A stretch of DNA of 64,000 nt from Pyricularia pennisetigena (GCF_004337985.1 NC_043741.1:6334417-6398416), one strand, 5' to 3'. Numbered from the stretch's first letter, positions 11,886 to 24,859 are shown. Notes: a model not told the origin generated them from the letters alone. Made by a program: numbers and translations.

Positions 11886-14187
11886 ATGGGCCGCAAACCC
11901 AATGCGCTGATACTCCAGTTTTTCGAGCGAGGTCCCAAGCTTGCCGACAACAGCAATCGCTATCCTCACACATGCAAGTCTTGCGGGGAGAACTTTCCCA
12001 AGGGCCGCATCGATAGCTTGACGAACCACCTCACGCGAAAATGTCCTGCCATATCCGAAAGCGACCGGGTTAGAGCCTGCCTGACAATCCATGGCTTCAA
12101 CAAAGCTGCTGTCGAACATACCAGAGCGTCTGTCGCCTCCACAGCCACCGCCGCTCGCCCGCCCGTCGACATTCAGCAGGACCTAGACCTGGTGCAACGA
12201 GACTGGACTGCCCTCGAGACTCTGGCTGAGGTTTCCAGGCAGATTGATCTCAGTGAAAAGCACGACGATCGCGGCAATCCCGCAGGCGCATCAATACCGA
12301 CAGAGACAGCGCTGCTGGGGCAAGAAATCCACGATCAGTTCTTGGCACAGAGCGCCCATCTTGGCTATAAGGATGACCATAGCCTGACGGTGCCCCCAGA
12401 TGCCACAGGTAAGCCCAAGCCTGCGTCGGCACTCTTGGATATTTAATATCTAATACTAACCCAAACCTTGCACAGCACAAGAACAGGCAACCATACCAGG
12501 AGCCACGTTACCAGCAGCTACAGAGGCCGTCAAGGAAGAACCGACCGCTGAGCAACAGCTCGAGGCACTTATTCAGTCTGCAGAGCAAGAATCGCACTCA
12601 GCCGCTTTGAGTGTTGCAGCAGCGGCTACAGCAAGGCTTAATCCGTCCCTGCTGGATCCACAACTCCGCGAAGAGGGAGCGCTCGCGGCTGTTTTACCCA
12701 CCACAGAAGCCCGTCAGACAGATGAAGCTCTTGAAACCGTCTCGACGGGCCCGAGTCAGCCATGGGGCGAGCTCACACAGAGCGATCTGCTTGCCACCGT
12801 CCCCTTGCGTGTACCAAGCCAGGCCGATAACCCATTGGTGCCCCAGCTGCTGCATGGACCTATCAAGGGTGGATTCCGAATGTCCAGCCCGAATGGCGGA
12901 AAAGCTCGGCACTCGAGGGCCCGTTTCGACGCAACCAGACGCAAAGAAGTACAAGAGGTGCGCAAGATTGGTGCCTGTATCAGGTGTAGAATCTTGAGGA
13001 AAACCTGCTCCAAAGGCCACCCGTGCGACACATGCAGGAAAGTCCTCTCCCCCCGCATCTGGAAGTCCGGCTGCGTGCGAACCAAGTTTTCAGAGCAGCT
13101 CGATCTGTACTCTGCCGGAGTACAGATAGTGCTTAACCAGCAGAGGCTCAATGATCTGAAAGCCCACGTCAATTTCGCCAACCAAGGAACCACTCTTGAA
13201 CTATCCATATTCCCAGAGTGCAATTTTCACATTTCAGCCCAGGCTCTACAGAGCATCGGTGCCAAGGAAAGGACACCAGAGGAGCCAGAGAGACCGTGGG
13301 TGAAGGAGGAGCTACTTCTCATAGATTCAGAAAAGGAAGACTTGCAGGGCAGTGTGGAGCTGTACATGCGGCAAATTCTCCACGAGTTTGTTGAAAGGGA
13401 AAAGTCACAGTTCGCCCGCGTGACTTTAGATACGGCCATCACACTTGGCCATGAGACGCACGACGAGCTGCTGAAGAAAGCAATCGAGCTTTGGGGTCTG
13501 GTGGAAATGCTGGATCGAGAAAGACAGTGGAACATTACTGTCAAGTACGGCGGTCTCGATGGTAGGACTAGAGAAATCAAGGACTCGACGGATCAGGACT
13601 GTTTTACGACCATTTGTCTACAACTCACTGCCGCTGCCGAAAGGAAAGCGGCGCACACGAGCAAGCAGCTACTCCAGGGTATGCAAAGAGTCTTGCAGGA
13701 CAGCAAAACCAAGATTGATCACAACATGTTCTTAACCACACTGATTCTCCTCAACTGCGTGGAGAAGACGACTTGGGCTTTCAAAGCGTGGGAACAGGAT
13801 AGTCTCCAACCAATGTGGCCACTTGAGAAGGCTCCTCACAATTTCACTGGGCAAGGGTATGTCTTGGCCGACCTCCTCAAGATGCTGCTTGGCATCCGCA
13901 AAGTGCTGCCCAGGACGTTTTGTCGCGAATCCGATGGAATGCTTGCAACGCATGAAGAAGAGCCAGTTCTCCAGGGGTATTTTCACTGCCTGGAGCTCAA
14001 ATGTAATGCCACTTTCCTTATCTGTAGGGGCTCGAATATATGTGTGGACCTTCTCGCTAACATTAGTCTTTTTCATTTAGTCGCCGACCTTCAGGCTAAG
14101 CAAGAACAGCCCATCTTCTCTCCCACAGACTCAAGGTCACTCGAACTCTTGTTTTGTTCCACTCTTCTTCTGCCTGCTGCAGAGTAA
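11886..14187 (+). CDS. Fungal transcription factor with BED-like finger and Zn2Cys6 cluster
   Basis: Two exons (11886..12408 and 12476..14187) give 744 residues; the intron has a textbook TACTAAC branch site just before its acceptor. The N-terminus (about residues 25-60) has a C-x2-C ... H-x4-C pattern, as in BED-type fingers. Near residues 343-385 lies a fungal binuclear zinc cluster, C-x2-C-x6-C-x5-C-x2-C-x12-C; its long last loop contains PRIWKSGC, a variant known in a subset of fungal Zn2Cys6 regulators. The region between is Glu/Ala/Thr-rich and may be an activation or linker segment. After the cluster comes a long, mostly helical stretch without a domain I recognise. It probably binds DNA in the nucleus; target genes are unknown, and the neighbours give no hint. 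Confidence 0.8.
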
Positions 14188-15110
14188 AGACTCGCGTCAT
14201 CGTCTAATAACCAGTGTTGAACTAGCCTTGGGAACAGGAAGCTGTGGCCACAGCAGCACCCGATCTCCACGCCGTCTTGCTTTTATGACCTTGCATGAAT
14301 TCATGACCTTTATTGAACATTCTCCGAACTCTTCCGAATGGTGTAGCGGTGTTAGTCGCTGTGGTGCAATTGTTTCATGTTTACTTCTGTGGTTTACTGC
14401 TGCCGAGCAGCGTTGGGACGGAAAATACTGGAAGGGACGGATGATAATGGATGTTAGAGCTTACAATACCCCCGGCTTCATGCAAGCAAGCCATGTTGAT
14501 TTAGTGAAGTATTCCGCAATAATCCTTTTTTTCTTTTCTTTTTTTTTTTTCGTGGAAATGCAGATATGAGATGAAAGCCAAGCCAAGCCTTTCGGTGAGT
14601 AGGTTGGGGGTCATCTGTTATTTTAAGTCTGGCTGATTCATATCAAGTAGTCTGTTCCAAGAAGCGTTCAGGCGATACGATCGCTCCGAGCGCAACTTTT
14701 ACAACGAGTCCTGGTGTGACATGGCATCCGAGGCTCCTTGGTCGCCGTTCAGAGTACTCCGCTGGGAACCACACTCACCTTCTTGTACCTATGTTGGAGG
14801 ATTACTAGCGTAACTCGTATCTGTTCAACCACCAATGTGGGAAGCCAATAGAGAATGCTCCCTGAGGGAGTACCGTATGACGTGCCTTTCTTTACGAATA
14901 AGCAGGGCCCTTCACATCATCATCGTCCAAAATCGAACCATCATGTCATCATTCCAAGATTAATTTAGTTATATGCAGCCATTTTTTTTTCTTTTGCGAA
15001 ACAAAGATCTCGATACACGCTTACGCAGTCAAGATGCTATTTCGACTGGAAAACAAGAACGAGACGTTGCAACAAGAATGCTATGCCCCCCCGGCGTAGA
15101 GCACATCATC
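14188..15110. other. Convergent intergenic region
   Basis: Between the ends of the zinc-finger gene and Sec5. T-rich tracts at about 14526-14551 and 14983-14992. No coding or RNA feature seen. Confidence 0.55.
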
Positions 15111-18100
15111 TCATACGACATCCTTCCGCTCTGTCTGGACCGGGTTTGACTGCTTGACCTTTTTAAAACACGCAAACTCGCTCTTGCTGGCGTCCCTCAG
15201 ACGCTTGAGAAGGCTGCGCAGCTCGGGCAGCTCGTTTTGCATGTTGAGCACGGCGTCCCTGTCGCTGCGGCTCTCAATCTCCTGGTAGATCTGGTTCTGA
15301 AGGTCCTTGGCGCGCTGCGTAGTGTAGTGCTGCAGGGTCTGGGCGGCGAACTCGACGTCCAGGGCGGCCTGCAGCAGCGTCGACAGGTCATATCGGGGAC
15401 GAGTCTTGAAGGCCTCGAGGAGCTCGCGCGACGTCTGCTCGAGCAGGTACGAGAGCACCTGCGTGGTTAGCGATGAAGCCGTCGTAGACACCTGCGAGTG
15501 CACCAGGACTAGTGTCAGGAGGACCTCGTAGACGTAGGGCCGGGCCTCGCGGGGCTTGGCGCCGTTGGCAGGGGCCCAGTCTGCGGCTGTCACGCCGGCT
15601 CGGATGATGCCACGGAGCGTCTCAATTGACGGGCGCGTATACGACTGGAACAGCCGGGCGTCGATCTGGCCGAGGACGTCACGGATCGTCTTGGTCTCGT
15701 CGGTGAGCTTGACGGAGAAGGCGTTTTCGAATTGTGTGTTGAGAGAGGGCACCAGGTCCGACCTCAAGCGTTGTAGGTTGCTTAGAGTCAACAGCATCCG
15801 TACGTTCTGTTGCAAGTAGAAAGTCAGTAAAACGATGAGAAAAAAAAAAAAAAAAAAAAAAAAAAACCAAGGACACTAGAGCTGTAAGACTTACCCTGTC
15901 GCCCGCGTTAATTGTACCACTTCCAACACTGATGCTATTGGTGCCCGAACTCATGCGCAAACTTGTTAGGCGCGAGTTCGCCGCGCTCGTAGCGCCAAGG
16001 ACTTCGGGGTCAGTAGTCCATTCGTCATCGGACTTCTTGATCGACCTCTCGGCATTCTCTACCATGCCACTCAGCGCTTTATACAGAGTGGTAACGTACT
16101 GGGAGCGAACCATCTGAAGCAGCTTCGTAGGCGGGGCCGTGATGATGTCTTCAGCACCAGCCTTTGCCGAGGCCTCGGGTATGTACAGAATCTTTTGCAT
16201 CCCGGCAAGCAGGGTGCCCTCGAATGCTGAGAAGCATGCCGGCATCTTCGTGACGTCTCGATCTTCTGGCGCCCGGTTCCAGTCCTCGACATGCTTTATG
16301 GTCTCGGCATCCTTGTTCCACGCAGCACAGAGCGCAACCACGCAACGCTCGCGCGACACGTTGACCAGTGTCTTGAGAAGGTCCAGCTCCTGGGCGTCAC
16401 CGAGTCCTACTGGTGCGATTGCTGCCATCTCAGAGGCTCCAGACCCAACCAGAGCCAGCATTTTCGACAGGTAGTGCACAGCACTGACGGAATTCGACCA
16501 GGGCGGCCAGAAAGCAAACTTCTCCCAAGCCTCGCCTCGTTTGGGTGACGGCGGTGGTAGGTTGTTGGGGTCGAGATTGAATCGGGGGTCTCTGTAGGCG
16601 GTGGGAGAGAGCGCACCGCCGACTGTTGTCGACATCGGCGTCTTGGGTGACAATGGCATCGGCGAGAATAGCAAAGAGATATCCTCGGGGGGTGGGCCAG
16701 CGAAGAAGATGAAGACGTGCTCACGCACCATTTCCACCAGCTCCACCGTGCCTTTCTGCAGGTTTGACGCCCAGTCCTCGGATAACTGATGGTGCACCAG
16801 CGATTCGCCATTATATCCTGTTGGCAGTGAGCGCTGAATCTTGCCATCTAGAAAACCTTGCACCGTCTGCCAGAACTCTACGACCTCTGCAAGAATGCCC
16901 TGCGGAGACAAGAGCGTGTTGAGAAACATGAGCATCTTCTCCCAAAGCTCTATTACGTTCCCGGAATCATAATTGGTAGGCCTCGAGTCGATTGACTGGC
17001 GTCCCAGCGCTCTCAAGTAAGATCCAATGGCCCGAGGTGCTGGTCTCTCACTGCTAGAAAGTCTCCGTCGTAGTACTTCGATCTCGACCTTGGCGCGGTC
17101 TGCATACGACTGGATCTTCCCCTTGAGGTTGTCGTACCGACTCAGCAGCCAGAAATATATGGGATTATCCTCAGCACCGAGCTCCAGCAACAGACTGATA
17201 AGCTCCATGTGCTGATCCTGGGGCTGTCCGGGGCCCTCAGACTTGGAGACGTTGTGTAGCGCAGACAGCTTCCGCCACACCGTCCTCTTGAAGGCTGAGA
17301 TCTGCTCCTCGACATCGTGCCACATGCGTGCAGCTAAAAGGATTTGATACAGCTGCGAGTCACTAGGCGGCGTAGAGCCGAGCTGCTGGGCAATGCGCCG
17401 GGCCTCGTCTGCAAACCTCCTCGCCTTGGAGTACTCTTCTATCAGGCTCTCATGGTCCTTGCGCTTGATGCTGTCCGCGATGGCGGCGCTCGTCTCTACG
17501 TACTCGCCGAACCTGCCGAGCGAGTTTGCCACCGTCTTGAGATTTTCCTCACGCTCCTGCCCCCCCAAGGCAGGGCCCCAGACGTCCTCTGCCTTTGCGG
17601 AGACGTCCAACAGAGGCGTCTTGATGCCGGTAACGCCATACTCGCTCTCCTTGATGAGCGCATTCTTCTTGCGAGGATCCGGAGCCTGCGGCGTGAGCGG
17701 GGCGGTGAGATTGATGGTGCCACTGCCCGCTCGAAAACTATTCCTACTAGCATGTCGCGAGTGAGCCCTGGCACGCGCCGGGGGCGGTGCGGGCGGCTCG
17801 GCGCCCCTGTACTTCATCTCCTTGTAGACGTTGTCGATGGTTGCCTTGGCGCGTACGAAGCGCTCAAAGTTGGATTCAACCAGAACCTTGAGAGAGGCGG
17901 ACTTTTGATCGATGGACTGCGACAGCGCATCGAGGCCCATGAGGAGCTGGTTGGTGTCGGCGGTGGCGTGCATCTGAGAGAGGAACAGGGCGGGCGAGAA
18001 GGTGGTGGACGAGAGGAGGAAGCGGTTCCTTAAGCGGGGATCGTCCTGCAGAGGTAAACCGTACTGCTTCAGAGTGCGCACGACGCTGTCTGTAGTTCCC

Positions 18101-18363
18101 AGAGGATCCGGCTCGTCCTTCTGCACCAAGTTCCCTATGCCATCTGCTGTCATCTCCGATCCCGGCACCACACTGCTCCTGGTGCTTACAGCTCTCTCGA
18201 GAGCCTGATATCTCGACTTCCTCCGATTGAGTTTTGCCTTTTTGTCATTGGCATCCTCCTCGCCTTCTGAGGCGTCACTATTGTCTTTCTCTTGTGGCCA
18301 TACTTCGGGGGTCAGGCTCGTAATCTGATAATGTTCCATTACCGTCCTCTCGAAGTCGGCCAT
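15111..18363 (-). CDS. SEC5: Exocyst complex subunit Sec5
   Basis: Sec5 is one of the eight exocyst subunits that tether secretory vesicles to growing plasma membrane, in filamentous fungi mainly at hyphal tips. Two minus-strand exons (15895..18363 and 15111..15806) join in phase to 1054 residues, the usual length for ascomycete Sec5. The N-terminal 60 residues are acidic and charged. The conserved EXOC2/Sec5 N-terminal region follows, with the LQDDPRLRNRFLLSS and KATIDNVYKEMKYRG blocks, then a long helical C-terminal part with few hydrophobic runs, as expected of a rod-shaped tether. The single 88-nt intron (15807..15894) holds a 27-nt A/T homopolymer. Divergent from the PI4-kinase gene, which also acts in membrane traffic; co-regulation is only a guess. 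Confidence 0.9.
15807..15894 (-). other. Sec5 intron with a 27-nt T tract (sense)
   Basis: GTAAGT donor and CAACAG acceptor on the minus strand. Plus-strand A run at 15840-15866. Intron length is not a multiple of three, so retention would shift the frame. Confidence 0.85.
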
Positions 18364-19631
18364 GTTGGCGTCGCGTGCGTCGGCGCACTCGTTCCGCTGC
18401 TATTGCACTACGAATCTTGGGTCTTTGGGTTTTGAGAAGCTGCGGCTATCGGGTCATCATTCGTTGTCTTGTGCCACTGGTTATCGTCGTAGCTCAGCGG
18501 GATGCGTCGCGTATGTAACTCAAGCTTGTGGAGGTTAGCGTGAACTCCAGATGGCCGACGTCGAGAAAGATGCAACTGCTGCCTCTTGGCAATCAACTCA
18601 GCATCATCAAGTCGTGAAAACCAGAATGATCAAATTGAGCTAATCAACGAGCAGCCAAGATCGATGCTTATAGAAAAAGATCTATGTGATTCTCTGCCTT
18701 TTAAAGAGCTGGACAAGGAAATTAATCAACACTTGCACTGCTCTGCCCTTTGGGCTCCAAGCTTGCCTTCTCAAAAGTACGGCGCGGAGTCGAAGTGCAC
18801 TGTAGTACCTACAGTAGACTTAGGCACTAGGTACCTAAGCCTAAGTACCCAGGTGGGGGCGACTTGTTCCATGTGAAAGGAGTCGGAAGTATCGTATCCG
18901 CATGTGAGTGAGTGAGTGCCAAAACAGAATCGCCGATTTGGCTGTTGAACTTCAGGACAAGAAGAATATTCTTAATTCAAATCTTCGTCGCTGACCACTA
19001 AGCGCTTTTTATCACTTGTTTCTCCTGATTCGGCTCATATGCATACATTTTTTTTTATACTGTGCTTTAAATTTTGTATGTGATTATTTATTACATAGGT
19101 CGGCAGACTAGGAATTCCCTAGGCGTTTGTCGCAAGTTTCCTTGTTTTACTTTAGTCACTCTACATAAGGAAAGGACCTTGGTGACCTCACTGTCCGAAG
19201 GTTCCATCGGTCGCTGCTGGCGCGTCACTACTCCAGCCAACCCCAACTTTGATCTTGGAGACTTCGTTCCTTTAACATACCTACACCACCGATTTTCCAA
19301 AACAGTAATGCGCCTCGGTCTCTCTCCTAAAATTTGTCCTTAGAGAGGAGGGCGTTCTTTGGGGGTCTTTTCACAGTTTCTGTTTCTATTCATTTTTACT
19401 GTTCGCCTTCTTTTCTCTCCTTTTCTCGTGTACATACATGGTACCATCGCCACCCAAACCTACCACCACCAAGTCGCTCTACCTAGCTTTGACGAACCGA
19501 GCTTCCCCTATCGATGACGTCCTTTGTATCATAACGACCAATTCACCACACAAAAAGCTGTTCCATCATTCTACTGTCGAATTCCTTCATTGCTCTTGGG
19601 GCCACAAGCGCGTAGCTTGTAACCTGCCACT
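18364..19631. other. Divergent promoter region, SEC5 / PI4-kinase
   Basis: No coding frame is convincing. A cluster of inverted repeats lies at 18800-18845: CTGTAG-TAC-CTACAG, then CTTAGGC/GCCTAAG enclosing the perfect palindrome TAGGTACCTA. A CT-rich stretch (19350-19430) precedes the PI4-kinase leader. Confidence 0.6.
18800..18845. repeat. Nested inverted repeats with TAGGTACCTA core
   Basis: Positions 800-805 pair with 809-814 (6-bp arms, 3-nt loop). Positions 819-825 pair with 839-845 and enclose the 10-bp palindrome at 828-837 (last three digits of each coordinate). Possible binding site or cruciform; no function is shown. Confidence 0.7.
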
Positions 19632-21270
19632 ATGACACCTTCACGGCCGACAACGACGGGCTACGAGAGACTTGCACAAGCCGACCAACTCAGCGATTCG
19701 GAAGATGACGAACCCCTTGGACGCAGCTTTGCATCGCTGCAGCACCCGGCCGCACCGCGACATGCACCCATAGGCCAGCCAAGGCCGCACAGCGGCATGA
19801 CATCGCCCAAGGCCGGCCGAAGCACCGGCAATGGCGTCAAGTTCCAAAGCGATAGCGGCTACGGCGGCAGCAGGAGACATTTTGGGGGCCACCGCCGGTC
19901 GAATTCTGGTGTGGATATCAAGGCCATCAATGCTCGCCTCGAGCGGTGGGCGGACGAGATCGCTTCCAAGTTCAAGCGTCATCGGGACAAGAAGCCCGGG
20001 GAAGACCAACGACTTGAGATCCACCACTCGGTCTTTCAGGCCCCCGAAGGTGTGCGCCCGGTCACAGCCGAGACGCTTGCAGATCCTAATGCCCACGGCG
20101 GCGCTCCTGCGATGAGTCCGGACGAGTTCGAGGCCATCGTCGAGAGCGTGCGCATTGCGATTGAGCAAGGCGTACATCCACTCCTGATTTCGCAGGGTAG
20201 CTCCGGCAGCTACTTTGCGCGGAATCCCGATGGCAAGGTTGTGGGTGTCTTCAAGCCCAAGGATGAGGAACCGTACGCGGCTGGCAATCCAAAGTGGAAT
20301 AAATGGATACACCGAAATCTCTTTCCCTGTTGTTTCGGACGGGCCTGGTACGTCATCTTTTGACTGGCTCCTAAGAGGGATCTATGATCACTTGACAAAC
20401 GACAGTCATGCTAACTCGAACGCGCTCTAATTGCAGTCTAATCCCGAATCTGTCATACGTCAGCGAGGCGGCTGCCTACACGCTCGACTGCCAGCTGCGG
20501 ACGCATATGGTACCATACACGGACGTCGTGCACCTCGCATCCAAGTCTTTCCATTATCCGTTTTGGGAACGCTACGCACATTCGCGCAACAGGAAACCCC
20601 TTCCTTCGAAACCTGGAAGCTTCCAGGTGTTCTTGAAGGGTTTCAAGGATGCTAACATCTTCCTCCGGGAACATCCCTGGCCTGATCAGTACCTGTCTGG
20701 CTTCAGAACAAGCGACTCGCATCGCAACAAGAGAAAGCGATGGGCTGACAACTGCAGGCCATCCCGAGGCGCATCTGCTAACGGAGAGGATGAGAGCGAT
20801 GATGAAGCGGGTGCCGGTGGGAGCAGTGGGGGCAGCCGAGCAAGTCCTCGGCCCCCAGGGCCCGATAATTTTGTCTGGACAGAGACCCTGAAGCAATCGT
20901 TCCGGGAAGAACTCGAGAAGCTGGTGATCCTCGACTACATAATGCGCAATACTGACAGAGGTCTGGATAATTGGATGATCAAGGTCGACTGGGAAACCGA
21001 GACGGTTTCGGTCACTTCGGAACCGGTTCAACTTAAGATGGATGAAGGCAACTCACGTGAGCCGGAGGATGCACCGCGACCTGTGGACTTGTCTCGCAGG
21101 GGTTCCCCAGAGACGAGGGCATCATATCCTTATAGGAAACAACAGCCAATGAACGCATCCACTCGGCCAACTTCGACAGCGCGAGATCCCAAGATTTCCA
21201 TTGGAGCTATTGACAACTCGCTATCGTGGCCGTGGAAACACCCCGATGCATGGAGAAGGTATGTAGAGGG

Positions 21271-21303
<33 letters not shown>

Positions 21304-22354
21304 CCTTGGCGCTTCAACACCCATTCAACCAGAGTGGATACTGACATGTCATCAATACTTGATTAGTTTTCCTTTTGGCTGGCTATTTCTGCCAGTCGAC
21401 CTGATAGGTCGTCCTTTCTCGCAGCGCACGCGAGACCATTTTCTGCCCCTGTTGACTTCGACACATTGGTGGTCGCAAACGCAACTGGCGCTTCGTGAAG
21501 TGTTCCAACTGGATCCTGATTTCCAGGAGCGTATGTTTGCACGTCAAATAGCAGTGATGAAGGGCCAAGCATGGAACGTGGTCGAGACGCTCAAGACAGC
21601 AGACCATGGCCCGCTTGAACTTACTCGGCGCGCCAAGGTCTGTGTCTGGGACGACTTGGTGGACGTCCCTGTCGCCGTGCCTATGAGGGCGACCAGTTCC
21701 GAGATGTGTCGAACTTCGAATGCCGATGGCCCACTTGGTGGCGATGTGCTGTTGGAGGAGGAGATGGACATAGGTGCCGGCAACTCATCCTCCAAAGCCG
21801 TTGCGTCATCCAGTGCTGCGCTTGATGCACTTGACATCGCCAGTCCACCAGCAGATCTGCCTCATCCGGGTCGTTTCGAGCTTTCGGTTACGAATCAAGG
21901 TGAAACTGGCAATAGCGGCGGCGATGACATGGCGTCAGGGTTAGCAGTGGCGTCGTCTCCCGAGGAACTGGTCAGTCCTGCCTCGCCGACGCTGGAGATG
22001 GCACGAAGCTCCAAGCAACGGCCCCCGCTGCTGAGCGCGCGAAGCTCTCAAGGTCCGGGTAGAAGTCTGAACATGTATACGCCACACCACGAAAGGCGCT
22101 TCTCCTTTGCCACTGCGGCGAGCCGACGCAACAGTAACAGCATTGCGCAGCAGCTTTATGCGCCTTCTGCGGGTGGTGCTTCTGGTGGCGCAAGGGCTTC
22201 GGCAGATTCATTTGGTTCATATCAGTACGACGATGACATGGACGGCGATCTTGGGTACGCAGCGGCCGAGGGCATGGAAGGCAGCCGGCGCAAGGTGATT
22301 GTGGAGAGGCTGGAGCCGGTGAAAACTAGGAATCCTGTCTTCACATGGTGCTAA
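19632..22354 (+). CDS. LSB6: Type II phosphatidylinositol 4-kinase (Lsb6-like)
   Basis: Phosphorylates phosphatidylinositol at position 4 on endosomal, vacuolar and plasma membranes. Three exons (19632..20347, 20437..21258, 21367..22354) give 841 residues. The kinase starts with the nucleotide loop QGSSGSYFARN near residue 190, followed by the KPKDEEPYA lysine region, the CCFGRACLIPN motif (the palmitoylated CCPC-like loop region of type II enzymes, restored across intron 1), catalytic RNTDRGLDNW near residue 410, and SFPFGWLFLPV right after intron 2. An inserted acidic and glycine-rich loop sits before the catalytic motif. The C-terminal 230 residues are low-complexity Ser/Ala/Gly. Intron 2 is 108 nt, contains no stop in frame and carries a 32-nt A run, so unspliced transcripts would encode a lysine-rich insert. 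Confidence 0.9.
21259..21366 (+). other. In-frame, stop-free intron (exitron-like) with A32 tract
   Basis: Length 108 nt, GTATGT donor, GATTAG acceptor. Splicing is strongly supported because it joins HPDAWR to SFPFGWLFLPV, contiguous in the family. Retention would insert 36 residues including about 11 lysines from the A run at 21271-21302. Confidence 0.8.
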
Positions 22355-23081
22355 TGGAGGACGTTAAGAGGGAAGGCAATCTGAGAAACTTGTACTGATA
22401 TCTAGGAATATGAGCCAGACAGAGTACTCGCGCCTCATAGCAAAGCGGACCGGAAGGGGTTTGATTCTGCAACATTTCGTTATGTCCAGGCGTGCATTGG
22501 CGCCGCTATCTGGATCTACCTAGCTACCTATTCAGCTGCTTAATTATCTGCCGACCAATCTACCTGCCGGTCAGGAAGATAATATGCCTTAAAGAAGAGA
22601 CAACAACAACTTGGACAAATGTCCAGGCTAATTGGCTTAAAACTTTGTTATGTACTGAGGCAAGGATAGGCAATCATCAACATATTCCCTGACACTAGAC
22701 TACTACTAGTCAAACTGGTAGCTTTTTACACCGTATCCATAGCAAGCTGGATTCCTCCTCACGCACGAGTCTCCATTAAAAGTTCCGCCAACGAATCACC
22801 ACGTACAGGAAACTAATCACCCGTTTTCCCTAAACCTGCACCAGTAAGTAAGTGGTGGGTGGGATGAGGGGGGAGGTCCCGGCCCGGAAACCGTCCACCC
22901 TTCTTCCCGTTCCCACTTTTTGTGTAGTGATGATGGATGGTAGTATGCGGAGTGGGTTTGGTTGGTGGGGGAGAGCCCGTAAGCTGTTCGCTGGCAGCTG
23001 GCTCCGTCATAAAAAAAGGGATCCGGGACCATGGGCATGGGTTTCGGGTTGAGAAAAGATTCCCGAGTGGGTGGTTTGTCT

Positions 23082-23498
23082 NNNNNNNNNNNNNNNNNNN
23101 NNNNNNNNNNNNNNNNNNNNNNNNNNNNNNNNNNNNNNNNNNNNNNNNNNNNNNNNNNNNNNNNNNNNNNNNNNNNNNNNNNNNNNNNNNNNNNNNNNNN
23201 NNNNNNNNNNNNNNNNNNNNNNNNNNNNNNNNNNNNNNNNNNNNNNNNNNNNNNNNNNNNNNNNNNNNNNNNNNNNNNNNNNNNNNNNNNNNNNNNNNNN
23301 NNNNNNNNNNNNNNNNNNNNNNNNNNNNNNNNNNNNNNNNNNNNNNNNNNNNNNNNNNNNNNNNNNNNNNNNNNNNNNNNNNNNNNNNNNNNNNNNNNNN
23401 NNNNNNNNNNNNNNNNNNNNNNNNNNNNNNNNNNNNNNNNNNNNNNNNNNNNNNNNNNNNNNNNNNNNNNNNNNNNNNNNNNNNNNNNNNNNNNNNNN
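23082..23498. other. Assembly gap (417 N)
   Basis: Run of N. It ends directly at a 23-nt A homopolymer (23499-23521), suggesting the gap arose where reads failed in a homopolymer. Confidence 0.99.
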
Positions 23499-24082
23499 AA
23501 AAAAAAAAAAAAAAAAAAAAACGACGCCAAGTAAACAAGCTACCACGCATCACCACTTTGCGGCCCCCTCCTCGGCAAAACACGATTCGCCCATGGAACC
23601 GCAAGGCTTTTTCAAAAGTTCCACTCCACCTACATTGCATGAGCGCGTATTTTTATGGTCTTTTTCCTTGGTGGACTGAGGAAACCTTGGCCAATGTTAT
23701 ATAGATGTGGCCCCCCGGGTGGAAGCAGATGCAGTGCCAGCGGGTAGCGCAATATGCAAGACGACGCAAAGCCCGAAATATTCTCCTGCATCAGCCAGGC
23801 AGGCCCTCTCATTCGTTCAAAACAAGGAACGGGCTGCGTGGCTGCGTGCATTTTCACCCATGAACGAGTCTCGGCTTGCCTTTTCTTCTTCTGCTCCTCT
23901 TCGCCTTTGGTTATGATTTTACCCCTGACCGAGCCAACCTGCTGCTTCCGTCCGCGCTCCACGGGGTTTTGGAGGTGCAATCAAAATTGAAAAAAAAAAT
24001 CCGTGTGGCCGGTACTCGCTGCCGCATACGCGCCGTGCTATGGATAACTGCAGTCTAGCAAATACTTGGCTGCCGGACAGAT

Positions 24083-24105
24083 GAGAGAGAGAGAGAGAGA
24101 GAGAG
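24083..24105. repeat. (GA)n microsatellite
   Basis: About eleven GA units in intergenic DNA. Confidence 0.95.
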
Positions 24106-24859
24106 CCCGCTTGCCTGCTGCTGCCTGCCACTACTTCTGCACCACCATTTGGGGGCGACTATCTGGTCTTGTCTCGCTGGAAACGGGGGCAAAAATCAGG
24201 ACAGTTGCTTTCAGTGACCTACATAGGATGCAATCTAGTGCCCCGTGTCAGGGTTCGAACTGGGCGTCTGTCATTCCACTTCTATATTTTCTATGGCCCT
24301 TTGTGCATGTTCCTTGAGCAGCTCGGCTGAGGTTGGATTTATTTTTTTTTCGCTGTAATGTCGATCCTGTTCCCTTCCCGTTGTCGACCATCAGGGAGTC
24401 ACGTCACATATACGTGAGCCCCTTAACCCCAAGAGTCTTTGTCTGAGAAAGGAGGGCTCGTTACTAGGATACGAGCAGCATAATGACCCGCCTTCCTGCA
24501 TGGCATATCTATATCAAATATTTAGAGCCAAATCATGTTTTTAAAACAAAAAAAAAGTGTCTGTGCCCACCCAGATTACCGGGACTCCCAACAGACTGGG
24601 TCCAGATTGTTTGTTGTACGAGGGTATAACATAGCGGAGACAAAATCCGGCACTTGTCAAACCTGATCGCTCCCCCTTTTCGCTATTGCGGCTTTTCTGT
24701 TCAACCCACCAGCCCCGTGCTCGAGTTCTCGAAAGAGTGTCTCCCTCTCCCATGTGGGGGGTTTGACCACATACGTCCTAGCACAACTTCAGGATACCAT
24801 CGTACAGCTGAGGTCTAAATACACGTGGTCGCCTTTTCCCACCCGAGCACCAGTGAAAA

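Larger units (their letters stand above)
22355..24859. other. Intergenic region containing the assembly gap
   Basis: No gene recognised on either side of the gap. Contains the N run (23082-23498), an A23 run directly after it, a (GA)n microsatellite at 24083-24105 and scattered T-rich stretches. The long frames reported across the N run are artefacts of unknown bases. Confidence 0.7.

Noticed and set aside
18586..18876. 96-residue frame near the SEC5 start
   Set aside because: No domain signal, overlaps the inverted-repeat cluster in a divergent promoter, atypical composition.
22813..23704. Long open frames on both strands spanning the N run
   Set aside because: They are open only because the 417 N are untranslatable; the flanks show no domain and the adjoining bases are homopolymer.
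24225..24275. tRNA-like T-arm string GGTTCGAACT
   Set aside because: No matching acceptor, D or anticodon stems can be formed at the right distances on either strand.
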